Assembly: GCF_014650695.1 (NCBI RefSeq)
Contig: NZ_BMVL01000022.1
Location: 1 to 64,000 of the forward strand
Length of the DNA: 64,000 nt
Reading direction: 5' to 3'
Source of the DNA: Streptomyces avidinii
GTDB taxonomy: Bacteria > Actinomycetota > Actinomycetes > Streptomycetales > Streptomycetaceae
Below the pieces are notes generated by a model. The model was not told the origin of the DNA. It ran no database searches and was given only the letters and a program-made list of their open reading frames with translations. The position numbers and the translations under genes are program-made. Of this stretch, positions 51,101 through 54,725 are shown one piece after another (within the stretch, counting starts at the first letter, position 1; every line of letters starts with the position of its first letter).

Positions 51101-51540
51101 CCGGTGGTCGTCTCGGGGGTGACGGCCTCGTCGCCGATGGAGCGCACCAGGGCGGCGTAGTCGTCGGCGATGGCTCCGACGAAGACACCGGTCCGGCTGC
51201 CCTGCAGGCGACCGGGCACGATCCCCGCGTCCTCCAGCGCCTCCCAGCCCAGTTCGAGGGTGAGCCGCTGCTGCGGATCCATCGCCGCGGCCTCGCGCGG
51301 GGAGATTCCGAAGAACCCCGCGTCAAAGGTGTCCACGGACTCCAGGAAGCCGCCCCGCGCGGGGGTGTGGGGGCGCTCGTGCGAAGCCGCGGTCACCGCG
51401 TCCCCGCCGCCTCTCAGGAGGCTCAGCAGTTCGTCCGGGCCGGCCGCTCCCGGCAGCCGGCACGCGATTCCCACCACCGCGATGGGTTCGGAAGATCCTG
51501 CCTGGAGTTCAGCGGCCTTTGACTCGGACCGACCCGCCAT
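33154..51540 (-). CDS. Modular type I PKS, loading module and modules 1-3
   Basis: 6128 residues, ATG start with AAAGGGAAG as ribosome site 5-6 nt upstream. The loading module is KSQ (DSGQSSS, Gln174 replacing Cys), malonyl AT (Ser626, HAFHS) and ACP (Ser955, GFSSL). Module 1: KS Cys1173, malonyl AT Ser1617, KR Tyr2246, ACP Ser2413. Module 2: KS Cys2642, methylmalonyl AT Ser3093, KR Tyr3773, ACP Ser3937. Module 3: KS Cys4159, malonyl AT Ser4606, DH His4910 and Asp5077, ER (glycine motif near 5505), KR Tyr5830, ACP Ser6004. The C-terminal docking domain (about 6047-6128) ends DSEFGDLA. As the only synthase here with a loading module it starts the chain. The module content (four modules, then three, then two) matches the first three synthases expected for oligomycin. 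A promoter with three AGGGG-type repeats lies 75-117 bp upstream. Confidence 0.98.
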   Translation of the reverse strand: MAGRSESKAAELQAGSSEPIAVVGIACRLPGAAGPDELLSLLRGGGDAVTAASHERPHTPARGGFLESVDTFDAGFFGISPREAAAMDPQQRLTLELGWEALEDAGIVPGRLQGSRTGVFVGAIADDYAALVRSIGDEAVTPETTTGLSRALIANRVSYALGLRGPSFTVDSGQSSSLVAVHLAAESLRRGECSVALAGGVNLILSEDSTLAVERFGALSPDGRCYTFDARANGYVRGEGGGLVVLKPLADAVADGDDIHCVLAGSAVNNDGGGDGLTVPERSAQEAVITAAYEQAGIAPGDVAYVELHGTGTPTGDPVEAAAVGAVLGAGRPADRPLLVGSVKTNIGHLEGAAGIAGFLKGVLATRHREIPASLNYRSPNPAIPLDELGLRVNTELTAWPERAGRLVVGVSSFGMGGTNCHAVLTEWDGAPAPSGAGVRPSATPFPLLVSGRDEQALRAQARKLREHLEAHPGRPLRDVAHALATSRTAFGHRAVLLAAGPDEATAALGRLADGSPGADTVRGSVSDGSLAFLFSGQGSQRPGMTASLYQASPEYAAALDEVCAAMDPHLRLPLRDVLFAGEGSPEADLLDRTEFTQPALFAVEVALFRWAEHCGLAPQLLLGHSVGELAAAHVAGVLSLEDACTFVAARGRLMQAQPSNGAMVSVQATGEELLPFLGDGASVAVAALNGPASTVIAGDEDAVLGIAAHWAEQGRKTKRLRVSHAFHSPHMDGMLAEFRAVAQGLTFHAPRIPVVSNETGRLLTADEACSPDYWVRHVRGSVRFLDGVRLLEDQGVTTILELGPDGVLSAMTRDCLRGAEAVCVPLLRGRDRQEPEAALAALAALYVRGVPMDWARLATEAGARRAALPTYAFQRRRHWLAEGAQRTAGAARPAPGRGVRPQEQAPEAAPQTDGTESGPTVAELVRSVTALVLGHESPDDIAMNSAFKELGFSSLMLAELGERLTQATGRRIATTLLFDHPTPDALARRLQADAPQAAASEDRAVARAAGEDPIVIVGMSCRFPGGIDSPEELWRFVSAEGDAISPLPADRGWELPAGFAGEGGFLPDAAGFDAGFFGISPREALAMDPQQRLLLETSWEALERAGVDALSLRGSRTAVFVGASPSEYGPRLHESSESDGHVMTGTAPSVLSGRIAYVLGLEGPALTVDTACSSSLVALHLGVRALRDGECDLALVGGVTVMATPGAFVEFSRQGGLAGDGRCKAFSAAADGTGWGEGVGMLAVQRLSDAVRDGRRVLAVVRGSAVNSDGASNGLTAPNGLAQQRVIRQALADARLAAADVDMVEAHGTGTKLGDPIEAQALLATYGQDRVLPLMLGSVKSNIGHTQAAAGIAGVIKSVLAMQHGTLPRTLHVDEPSPHVDWSAGAVELLTEARAWPAPGRPRRAGVSSFGISGTNAHVILEQAAPAAVQDEPTDEPAGIVPWVLSARSEEALRAQALRLADHVRAREPRPADVGLSLAVTRAGLEHRALLTAADRDEFLSGLSALAAGESAAAVVRAVARGDGSTAFLFTGQGSQRVAMGRELYETQPVFTAAFDEVCGHLDPLLGRSLKDVVFGDAEALDRTEWAQPALFALEVALFELVASWSIGPDVLLGHSIGELAAAHVAGVWTLSDACRVVAARGRLMQALPAGGAMAAVQATEDELPPLPEGVSVAAVNGPRSLVLSGDETAVDALVRDFAGQGRRTKRLVVSHAFHSSLMDPMLAEFADVLASVEFHRPRMPVVSGLTGAVAGDELLTPAYWVSHARETVRFADAVTTALGLGVDKLLELGPGGPLTAMAEEVLADAGRDADVTAVPVLRGGGDEARSAVTAAGRLHAAGADVDWPALFAPYGARRIDLPTYAFQHERYWVDPVTRSSSAPADSLRYRVTWAAVPDGPRPVLTGTWALVVPSAGPDETTAQAVADALREYGAQPVVVALDAAGPTRAEVADALRTALGEDGAGVVSLLALDGSPASGTAATAVLLQAMGDLGGDSRLWCLTRGAVAVSPSDPLDAPEQAQLWGMGRVAALEHPERWGGLADLPAALDDRARARLCAVLTGTSGEDQVALRAAGLLARRLGRVTTRGGDARGDHPALSDGTVLVTGGTGALGTHIAHWLAEAGARHVLLTSRRGAQTQGAVELAARLRESGTEVTVAACDVTDRDALAALLAGLPEDRPLTAVVHAAGVLDDGVLDALTPDRFATVAGPKAIGARHLHELTRDLDLTAFVLFSSFAGSVGLAGQGNYAAANAYLDALAVHRAQLGLPATAVAWGSWAGAGMAADTEAARRQLARTGLVPLDPARALAELGRALDDGENSVTVADVDWERFAEGSGTGRPNPLLDGVAEVRRARQREPRRSGTDASADRFAGLAGQALRGALAKLVTAEAAAVLGLPATARIQEDRTFRNLGFDSLIGVEFRNRLAAATGRRLSPGLVFDHPTPGRLVEHLAAGIEGTSAAAVERTAAVRDHDDPIVIVAAACRFPGDVRTPEDLWQLVLDGRDAIGPFPSDRGWDLHGLYSPDPGRAGTSYVREGGFLADVAGFDAAFFGISPREALAMDPQQRILLESSWEVLERAGIDPTTLAGSRTGVFVGTNGQDYATLLGSAEVEGHVLTGTASSVLSGRIAYTLGLEGPAMTVDTACSSSLVALHLAIQALNAGECDLALASGVTVMSTPDIFVEFSRQRGLAVDGRCKAFGSGADGTGWGEGVGTVLVERLSDARRRGHDVLAVVRGSAVNQDGASNGLSAPNGPAQQRVILQALAEAGLAPRDVDAVEAHGTGTALGDPIEAQALLATYGQDRPADRPLYLGSVKSNIGHTQAAAGMAGVLKLLLALRHEQLPATLHATEPTAEVDWSGGAVELLTETRPWPAQDRPRRAAVSAFGVSGTNAHVILEQAPLVAEPAELPDEQPSVLTTAVFPWALSATSEEALREQAERLLDRMPDAPAADIGRALVTTRATWDERAVVLADATGGHLPALGALARGEGDPRVVRGTADTRGRTVFVFPGQGAQWAGMAAGLWESSPVFAQWMDRCAGALAPLTDWSLAEVIHGADGAPGLDRVDVVQPASWAVGVSLAGLWRSCGVEPAAVVGHSQGEIAAACVAGALSLEDGAALVTLRSKLIAEELSGHGGMVSVALPPADTAERISRWDGRISVAANNSRRSTVVSGDPEALAELLAGCEADGVRARRIPVDYASHSAHVERIEERLAELTAGIAPRTGEIPFHSTTTGGPLDTAGLDAGYWYRNLRRPVLFGPVVEDLLAQGHDVFVEVSPHPVLVPAVQDAIDAVGATAAAVGTLRRDQGGPDRFATSLAEAFVRGTRVDWTAVLGATGGPRAELPTYPFRRSRFWPDSVATAAGRGGADDDAALWQAVERGDVDAVAAELDVQDGQSLQSLLPALSGWRRRRKDSALADSWRYRVSWTPVAPAAAPAPSGTWLLVTADPDGEEARWARSALGEHVTVVPSGPSLSPDVLRASEGTAWTGVVSLLGLDARPHPEHPAVPAGVAGTLALLNALRDAGIGAPLWCLTRGAVGTGRSDQVSAPHQAQFWGLGRVAGLESPDAWGGLVDLPSVLDERAAGLLRTVLDASGDEQEYALRAAGLYVRRLVRAPLDRAKPNRRWRPRPDGTVVVTGGTGALGARVARWLAREGAGHLLLTSRRGMAADGADDLVAELRELGADVTVAACDVAERDGLAEALACVPDGFPVTAVVHTAGVNRVAALTDTTLAQWAEVVAAKADGARHLDELLAGHDLDAFVLFSSGAAVWGSAGQAAYAAANAYADALAADRRRRGLVATSVAWGSWAGGGMVDDDLARELARGGVLSMDPDRAIGALQQALDHDETALTVTDMDWGRFTETFTAARRRPLLDEIPEAARAVAAEPAAGGSPLAERLAGLTDGERDRVLLDLVRTSAGLALGHAGAEAVAPAKPFKDLGFDSLTAVDLRNRLASATGVRLPATLVFDHPTPLAAAAELRTLLLGEDRAAETVSAPSAAPESDPVVIVGMACRFPGGANSPEGLWDLVAAGKDGIGDFPTDRNWDVPADAAFSQTGGFLPDAARFDAAFFGISPREALAMDPQQRLLLETSWEALERTGADARSLRGSRTGVFVGAGSHDYGTLLTSMEGGQDYALTGAVGSVLSGRIAYTLGLEGPALTVDTACSSSLVALHLAAQSLRNGECELALAGGVAVMATPNAFDAFARQGGLAPDGRCKAFAAGADGTGWGEGVGVLVLARLSEARRRGHEVLAVVRGSAVNSDGASNGLSAPNGPSQQRVIRQALADANVSVTDVDLVEAHGTGTSLGDPIEAQALLATYGQGRAEGRPLYLGSVKSNIGHTQAAAGVAGVIKSVLALRHGMLPTTLHVDEPTPEVDWSSGAVELLTEGRSWPRTDGPRRAGVSAFGISGTNAHVILEQAPATAELPRPEQTPQTTGPVPWSVSARSEDGLRAQARRLAAYVNATDLPVGDIGFSLAATRAELEHRAVVSAEDRDGFVAALTALADGTSGAGVVRGTATEGGTAFLFSGQGSQREGMGRELYEAFPVFATAFDEVCAQLDLLLDRPVKEVVFTDGAALAETVHTQAGLFALEVALTELVRSWGVRPDILLGHSIGELTAAYVAGVWSLPDACRIVAARGRLMQALPTGGAMLAVQAADGELPELPQGVSVAAVNGPRSVVLSGDEEPVAALARTFAEEGRRTKRLTVSHAFHSARMEPMLAEFAEVLAAVEFRAPAVPVVSNLTGAIAGDELTTPDYWVRHVREAVRFADGVATARGAGTGTFLELGPGGALTAMAEEILDEAGASAAVCVPVLRADRPEAASLLHALATVSVNGTDVDWTAAFTGHDARTVELPTYAFQGKHFWPLPDRPAGDLAAAGLAEAGHPLLTAWLPSPQGDEVLATGRLSLTTHAWLGEHTVLGTVLVPGTAFVDLACWAGERVGCGELRELTLAAPLALAENAAVRLRLVLEAPDATGCRPVAVYTQPDTKEDESAWTRHAEGLLAPADAAFTPHGGLGVWPPADAEPVDLDGFYDGLVEAGFDYGPLFQGLYGTWRRGEEVFAEVRLPGDGGHARGFGVHPALLDAALHALGPAARAEDEPGSARLPFSWGGVRVHAVGADLLRVRLVRSDDGTITLHAADADGHPVVSIDSLVMRSVSPERLGGGATAPMAGDALFATGWVPLDGSLDAPEPADCVLLGEPLDGPWRHHPDLAALTAALADGTQEPGPVLARCPEEGTDGADAAGAARRSAEWALDLLQRWMADDRLADSRLVIATRHAAAVPGAPGPVRLAHATVSGLVRSAQTENPDRVLLMDLDDAAPNPAHVAEAVHREEPEVAVRRGVLYARRLTRPSTGASLTVPTGPWRLDSTGRGTLDNLALVPCDEAETPLAEGMVRIAVRAAGVNFRDVLIALDMYPGRAELGTECAGVVLETGPGVSGLAPGDRVMGMVAGAFGPTAVADRRVLVRMPEGWSFESAAATPVAFLTAYYGLVDLAGLSAGESVLVHAAAGGVGMAAVQLARHLGAEVFGTASEPKWDTLLGSGLDRAHIASSRTLDFADSFRAATDGAGVDVVLNALAGEFIDASLGLMPRGGRFVEMGKTDPRDPERIAHEHPGVRYRAFDLGDAGPDRIAEILAHLADLFDRGSLTPLPITTWDIRDAGSAFRALSQATITGKAVLTLPTTSFEAGETVLITGGTGTLGTLLARHLVTEHGLRHVTLAGRRGTDTPAVERLRTELAELGAGVRVAACDTGDEEALGLLLDSITAEHRLAGVVHAAGVTDDGVVSALDPQRLNAVLHPKVDGAWNLHRLTERLAPRMFALFSSASATLGAAGQGNYAAANAFLDSLAEYRHAQGLPATSLAWGLWGVASGMTGRLDERDLQRMSRTGVAPLGSEEGLALFDTGVLSGIPALVPVKLDLAGLRAHHADRPVPAVLRELVRVRRSAATGAVTRRVAEAAPASLTERLAPLSPAERHRLVLDLVREHTAAVLGHGSADEIDSDQAFKALGFDSLTAVELRNHLRTATSLTVPATLVFDHPTPAALTEHLLELAAPPRHDPVLQVMGELERLETGVETIGPDLGDGRHDEVVNRLRRILRKLEAGSAPASTDSGDSSLETATAAEVLAFIDSEFGDLA
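33400..39555 (-). other. PKS module 3: KS-AT(malonyl)-DH-ER-KR(B)-ACP
   Basis: The AT has GHSIG and HAFHS (malonyl). The DH has canonical HTVLGTVLVP and DAALH. The ER has HAAAGGVGMAAVQLA. The KR has TGGTGTLG, TDD and NYAAAN. All reductive domains look active, so this step yields a methylene. Confidence 0.93.
39556..44129 (-). other. PKS module 2: KS-AT(methylmalonyl)-KR(A1)-ACP
   Basis: The AT has GHSQGE and YASHS, predicting methylmalonyl-CoA. The KR has TGGTGALG and AAVWGSAGQAAYAAANAY: Trp without LDD means A-type, and the absence of His three residues before Tyr3773 suggests A1. The result is a hydroxyl next to a methyl branch. Confidence 0.92.
44130..48509 (-). other. PKS module 1: KS-AT(malonyl)-KR(B)-ACP
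   Basis: The AT has GHSIG and HAFHS. The KR has TGGTGALG, an LDD motif and NYAAANAYLD, so it is an active B-type KR giving a hydroxyl. No DH or ER is present: the KR region follows the AT directly. Confidence 0.93.
48510..51540 (-). other. PKS loading module: KSQ-AT(malonyl)-ACP
   Basis: The KS active-site Cys is Gln174 (codon 51019-51021), the hallmark of KSQ domains that decarboxylate the loaded malonyl-ACP to supply acetyl as starter. The HGTGT and NIGH motifs are kept. The AT has GHSVG and HAFHS (malonyl). The ACP carries GFSSL with Ser955 as the attachment site. The domain must not be read as a dead KS. Confidence 0.95.
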
Positions 51541-51586
51541 GTGCTTCCCTTTACGTCACGAGGATTACGCGAAGCGCGCTCGAAGC

Positions 51587-51657
51587 GGCACGTGGCCGCA
51601 GTCCACTGCGAATATCCGGTCGGGCCGCCCCTAGCCCCAACCACTAGCCGACCCCTT
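51587..51657 (-). repeat. Duplicated promoter segment, copy A
   Basis: This segment matches 53057-53127 at a constant offset of 1470 bases, including a GTGGCCGCA or ATGGCCGCA block, the GAATATCCG block and all three repeat hexamers. It suggests that the promoter was copied when the P450 gene or promoter region was duplicated. Confidence 0.8.
51611..51657 (-). promoter_or_regulatory. Candidate promoter with three AGGGG-type repeats before the first PKS gene
   Basis: Read toward the gene, the hexamers are TAAGGGG-type at 51652-51657, TAGTGG at 51641-51646 and TAGGGG at 51628-51633, spaced 11 and 13 bp. A GATATT -10-like hexamer at 51611-51616 lies 11 nt beyond the last repeat, so that repeat occupies the -35 region, as expected for an activator that recruits RNA polymerase. 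The predicted leader is about 65 nt. The binding protein is inferred to be one of the cluster's LAL regulators. Confidence 0.7.
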
Positions 51658-51683
51658 AGCCCCGAGCCTTTCGGACCGGGCCC

Positions 51684-51715
51684 GGCAGGGCGCAGTACAG
51701 GCCCTGCGCCCTGCC
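51684..51715 (-). terminator. 12-bp perfect hairpin after P450 gene 1
   Basis: GGCAGGGCGCAG (51684-51695) and CTGCGCCCTGCC (51704-51715) pair perfectly around an 8-nt loop, 14 bp beyond the P450 stop codon and just before the operator repeats of the first PKS gene. It insulates the P450 from the PKS operon. Confidence 0.75.
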
Positions 51716-51729
51716 TTCGGAACACCCGG

Positions 51730-52923
51730 TCACCAGAGGACCGGCAGCTCCTTGATTCCGTAGATCCCGGACCCGTCGCGGAACTTCAGCTCCTCGAAGG
51801 GGACGGCCAGCCGCAGGTCGGGCATCCTGCGCAGCAGCGTCTCCAGGGCGATCTGGATCTCGGCGCGGGCCAGCGACTGGCCCACGCACTGGTGCAGGCC
51901 GTATCCGAAGGCCATCTGGCCGCGCGCGTCACGCGTCACGTCCAGCGTGTCCCCGTTCGCGAACATGCGGTCGTCGCGGTTGGCGGAGGACAGCATGCAC
52001 AGCACGCCCTCCCCTTCCTTGACGAGCTGCCCGGCGATCTCGACGTCCTCCAGGGCCACCCGGCCCAGTCCGTGCTGCGCGACGGTGAGGAAGCGCAGCA
52101 GCTCCTCCACCGCGCCCTTGACCAGTGAGGGGTCGTTGCGCAGCAGGTCCAACTGCTCGGGGTGGCGCAGCAGAGTGAGGACGGAGAGCGCGACCATGCT
52201 GGCCGTCGTCTCGTGCCCGCCCAGGAGCAGCAGCAGACCGCTGCCGGTGACCTCCTCCACGGTGAGATCGCCGGTCTCCAGGAGCTGGCTGATCAGGCCG
52301 TCGTCGGGCTGCTCCTGCTTGGCCAGCGTGAGCTTGTACATGAATTCCATGAGTTCCTGGCGCGCGGTCGCCATCTCCTCGGGGCTGGCGTCGTAGTCCA
52401 GCAGAACCCGGCCCCGCTCTTCGAAGAACTCGTGGTCCCTGTAAGGCACACCCAGAATCAGGCAGATGACCGCGGAAGGAACCGGCAGGGCGAACGCGGC
52501 CATCAGGTCCGCGGGGCCGCCGTCGGCGATGATCGTGTCCAGCGCCTCGTCGACCAGCTTCTGGATCTCCGGGCGCAGGGCATCGACGCGCTTGGCCTTG
52601 AAGTCCGGGGTCAGCATGCGGCGCCGGCGCAGGTGCTCCTGCTCGTCGATGAATTCGGCCGAGCTTCGGGACGCGGCGGCCAGCGCCTTGAGTTCCGCGC
52701 TGACGAGCGGGAAGCCGGGGCGGGTGGCGTCCGCGCTGAAACGCCTGTCGGTCAGCACGCTGCGGACTTCCTCGTAACCGGCCACCATCCAGCATTCGTC
52801 GCCGAACGGCAGATCCACCCTGATGATCGACGCGTCCTTCGTCGACTCCCGGTAAGCGGGCGAGGGGTCCATCGGACAGCCGGTCCGCGGGGCGGGCACC
52901 GCCAGATTCTGCGAGATGGTCAT
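51730..52923 (-). CDS. Cytochrome P450 monooxygenase (P450 gene 1)
   Basis: 397 residues, the usual length for a soluble bacterial class I P450, starting MTISQNLAVPAPR at an ATG with AAGGAG 8 nt upstream. Motifs seen: I-helix GGHETTA (Glu238, Thr239, Thr240), ExxR with Glu274 and Arg277, and the heme loop FGYGLHQCVGQ with Cys346 as axial ligand. It most resembles the Streptomyces CYP105/CYP107-type macrolide hydroxylases. It should oxidise the macrolide or its precursor, drawing electrons from a ferredoxin not encoded here. It is a close paralogue of the neighbouring P450: both begin with almost the same 20 residues and share the stretch from TKDASIIRVDLPFGDECWM. It has its own promoter with AGGGG repeats and its own terminator. 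The site of oxidation cannot be told from sequence. Confidence 0.95.
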   Translation of the reverse strand: MTISQNLAVPAPRTGCPMDPSPAYRESTKDASIIRVDLPFGDECWMVAGYEEVRSVLTDRRFSADATRPGFPLVSAELKALAAASRSSAEFIDEQEHLRRRRMLTPDFKAKRVDALRPEIQKLVDEALDTIIADGGPADLMAAFALPVPSAVICLILGVPYRDHEFFEERGRVLLDYDASPEEMATARQELMEFMYKLTLAKQEQPDDGLISQLLETGDLTVEEVTGSGLLLLLGGHETTASMVALSVLTLLRHPEQLDLLRNDPSLVKGAVEELLRFLTVAQHGLGRVALEDVEIAGQLVKEGEGVLCMLSSANRDDRMFANGDTLDVTRDARGQMAFGYGLHQCVGQSLARAEIQIALETLLRRMPDLRLAVPFEELKFRDGSGIYGIKELPVLW

Positions 52924-53056
52924 ACGGGTCTCCTTCGTCGTCCGCCCGTCGGTGCGGCTGTGGAATGAAGTGCCGGTCCGACCAGCCGCGCAGGGGTCCC
53001 TGGACCGGGCGCGAGGGCCGGGCGGGAAGCGGCGGGACGGCAGCGGGGGCTCGACG

Positions 53057-53127
53057 GGCACATGGCCGCATTGCAGTTCGAATATCCGACCGGGCCGCCC
53101 CTAACCTCAACCACTATCCGGCCCCTC
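53057..53127 (-). repeat. Duplicated promoter segment, copy B
   Basis: This is the partner of 51587-51657 at an offset of 1470 bases, with homology running through the -10-like hexamer into the leader. The two copies have diverged by scattered substitutions but show no length change in the aligned part. Confidence 0.8.
53081..53127 (-). promoter_or_regulatory. Candidate promoter with three AGGGG-type repeats before P450 gene 1
   Basis: The hexamers GAGGGG (53122-53127), TAGTGG (53111-53116) and TAGGGG (53098-53103) have the same 11 and 13 bp spacing as those before the first PKS gene. GATATT at 53081-53086 lies 11 nt after the last repeat. It belongs to a larger duplicated segment (53057-53127). 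Confidence 0.7.
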
Positions 53128-53214
53128 AAGGCCTCGGCGGGCGGGCGCCCTTCGGCGCGGCACGGCGGCCCCTGCGGGCATGGGCCCCGCGGCCCGGTCG
53201 CGGGGTGGCGTGCG

Positions 53215-53247
53215 GGACCGCGGCGGCCCTGCACGGCCGCCGCGTCC
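53215..53247 (-). terminator. GC-rich hairpin after P450 gene 2
   Basis: GGACCGCGGCGGCC (53215-53228) pairs with GGCCGCCGCGTCC (53235-53247) with one bulged base and a 6-nt loop, starting 28 bp past the P450 stop codon. Confidence 0.65.
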
Positions 53248-53274
53248 GGTTCCGCGATCAGCCGTGTGCGACGG

Positions 53275-54483
53275 TCACCACGTGACCGGCAGCGCTGCGG
53301 GTGCGTACGCCCCGGCCCGGTCGCGGAAGGTCACTTCCTCGAGCGGCACGGCCAGCCTCAGCCCAGGAAGCCTGCTCAGCAGTGTCCCGAGGGCGATCTG
53401 CAGCTCGGTGCGGGCGAGCAACTGACCGATGCACTGGTGCGGCCCGTGCCCGAAGGTGACGTGGCGGCGGGCCTCGCCGCGCGTCAGGTCCAGGTCGTCC
53501 CCACCGGGGAAGACCGCCTCGTCCCGATTGGCCGTGGACAGCATGCACAGCACACCCTCTCCGGCCCTGATCAGCTGCCCGCCGATCTCGACGTCCTGGA
53601 GGGCCACCCGGGGAAGCCCGTTGGACGCGAGGGTGGCGTACCGCAGCAACTCGTCCACGGCCCCCTTGATCAGCGAAGGATCCTGCTGCAGCAGGGTGAT
53701 CTGCTCCGGGTGCTGCCGCAGGGCGATCACCGAGAGAGAGATCATCCCGGCCGTCGTCTCGTTCCCCGCGAGCAGGAGCAGCAGGCCCGTTCCGGCGATC
53801 TCCTCGACCTTCAGCTCGCCCCGCTCCACGAGATGGCTGATCACGCCGCCGTCCGGGTTCTGCTGCTTGGCCAGCGTGAGCTTGACCAGGTATTCCATGA
53901 GGTCCTTCTGCGCCATCATCATGGCCTCGGGACCCGCGGCCGCGTCGAGCAGGACGTGGCTGCGCTGCTGGAAGAACTCCTGGTCCTCCACGGGCACTCC
54001 GAGCATCAGGCAGATGACTCCCGACGCCACGGGCGCGCCGAACCGGGACACCAGGTCGAGCGGCCCGCCGTCGGCGATCATCCCGTCGAGCGCCTGGTCG
54101 ACGATGCGCTGCATCTCCGGACGCAGGGCATCGATCTCCGATGCCTTGAACTCTGCGGTGAGCATGCGGCGCCGGCGGGAGTGCTCCTGCTCCTCGAGGT
54201 AGTCTTCCGCTTCTCGTTCCGTGCTGCGGTTCACCGCCACCAGTGCCTTGACCTCCTCGTTGGTGATCGGGAACCCGGGGCGCGTCGCGTCCGCACTGAA
54301 GCGCGTGTCCGTCAGGACGGCGCGGACCTCCTCGTAACCGGTCACCATCCAGCATTCGTCGCCGAACGGCAGGTCGACCCGGATGATCGATGCGTCCTTC
54401 GTCGCCTCGCGGTAGACGGCCGGAGGGTCGATCGGGCAGCCGGTCCTCGGGGCGGGCACCGCCAGGTTCTGCGAAGTGTTCAT
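53275..54483 (-). CDS. Cytochrome P450 monooxygenase (P450 gene 2)
   Basis: 402 residues, ATG start with AAGGAG 8 nt upstream, product beginning MNTSQNLAVPAPR. I-helix LLAGNETTAG has Asn at the position that is His in the neighbour (Glu242, then Thr-Thr), the ExxR pair is Glu278 and Arg281, and the heme loop is FGHGPHQCIGQ with Cys351. It looks like a full-length active class I P450 of the macrolide-tailoring kind and is clearly a duplicate of P450 gene 1, although the two have diverged through the middle (for example in the stretch after GFP, residues about 80-110). Retention of both copies suggests two different oxidation sites or successive oxidation of one carbon. Its promoter has its own AGGGG repeat box. 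No ferredoxin gene lies nearby. Confidence 0.95.
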   Translation of the reverse strand: MNTSQNLAVPAPRTGCPIDPPAVYREATKDASIIRVDLPFGDECWMVTGYEEVRAVLTDTRFSADATRPGFPITNEEVKALVAVNRSTEREAEDYLEEQEHSRRRRMLTAEFKASEIDALRPEMQRIVDQALDGMIADGGPLDLVSRFGAPVASGVICLMLGVPVEDQEFFQQRSHVLLDAAAGPEAMMMAQKDLMEYLVKLTLAKQQNPDGGVISHLVERGELKVEEIAGTGLLLLLAGNETTAGMISLSVIALRQHPEQITLLQQDPSLIKGAVDELLRYATLASNGLPRVALQDVEIGGQLIRAGEGVLCMLSTANRDEAVFPGGDDLDLTRGEARRHVTFGHGPHQCIGQLLARTELQIALGTLLSRLPGLRLAVPLEEVTFRDRAGAYAPAALPVTW

Positions 54484-54614
54484 GCCTGTTCTCCTTGATT
54501 TGGCGCCTCGTCCGGGCACGGCAGCAACGGGCGTCCCCGTCGGACGGCCCATCTGAGGGAAAGCGCGGCCGCGCGAGACCGCGCCGGCCGTCAGGGGAAG
54601 GGGGGTGGCGATGG

Positions 54615-54635
54615 ATTCGACGGACGCACCGTCGA
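54615..54635. repeat. 8-bp inverted repeat in the P450 gene 2 leader
   Basis: TTCGACGG and CCGTCGAA flank a 5-nt spacer, between the repeat box (54665-54694) and the P450 start. It may be an RNA hairpin in the leader or a repressor site; nothing else supports a function. Confidence 0.4.
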
Positions 54636-54664
54636 AGACCCGGATCGAGGATCCCGGCGGTACC

Positions 54665-54694
54665 ACCCCTACCAGCAACCGATATCCAACCCCT
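54665..54694 (-). promoter_or_regulatory. AGGGG repeat box before P450 gene 2
   Basis: GAGGGG (54689-54694), TATCGG (54678-54683) and TAGGGG (54665-54670) keep the 11 and 13 bp spacing of the other boxes, with a degenerate middle hexamer. No clear -10 hexamer is found at the expected distance; GATCCT at 54647-54652 is the best match. The box lies about 180 bp before the P450 start and just past the end of the LAL gene. Confidence 0.6.
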
Positions 54695-54725
54695 CAGGGC
54701 TTGGCCCAGGGGGTCTTGACGCCAC

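Larger units (their letters stand above)
52924..53274. other. 351-bp intergenic region between the tandem P450 genes
   Basis: From the P450 gene 2 side it holds a GC-rich hairpin (53215-53247), then the promoter and repeat box of P450 gene 1 (53081-53127), then a leader of about 150 nt. I see no credible coding sequence. Upstream in-frame extensions of P450 gene 1 into this stretch lack homology to P450s. Confidence 0.8.

Noticed and set aside
52924..53061. 46-residue N-terminal extension of P450 gene 1.
   Set aside because: The extension is Arg/Pro-rich without P450 similarity. The ATG at 52923 has AAGGAG 8 nt upstream, and the product then aligns from residue 1 with the paralogue.
54484..54678. 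65-residue N-terminal extension of P450 gene 2.
   Set aside because: It would place coding sequence across the inverted repeat and up to the operator repeats. The internal ATG at 54483 has an AAGGAG site and matches the start of the paralogue.
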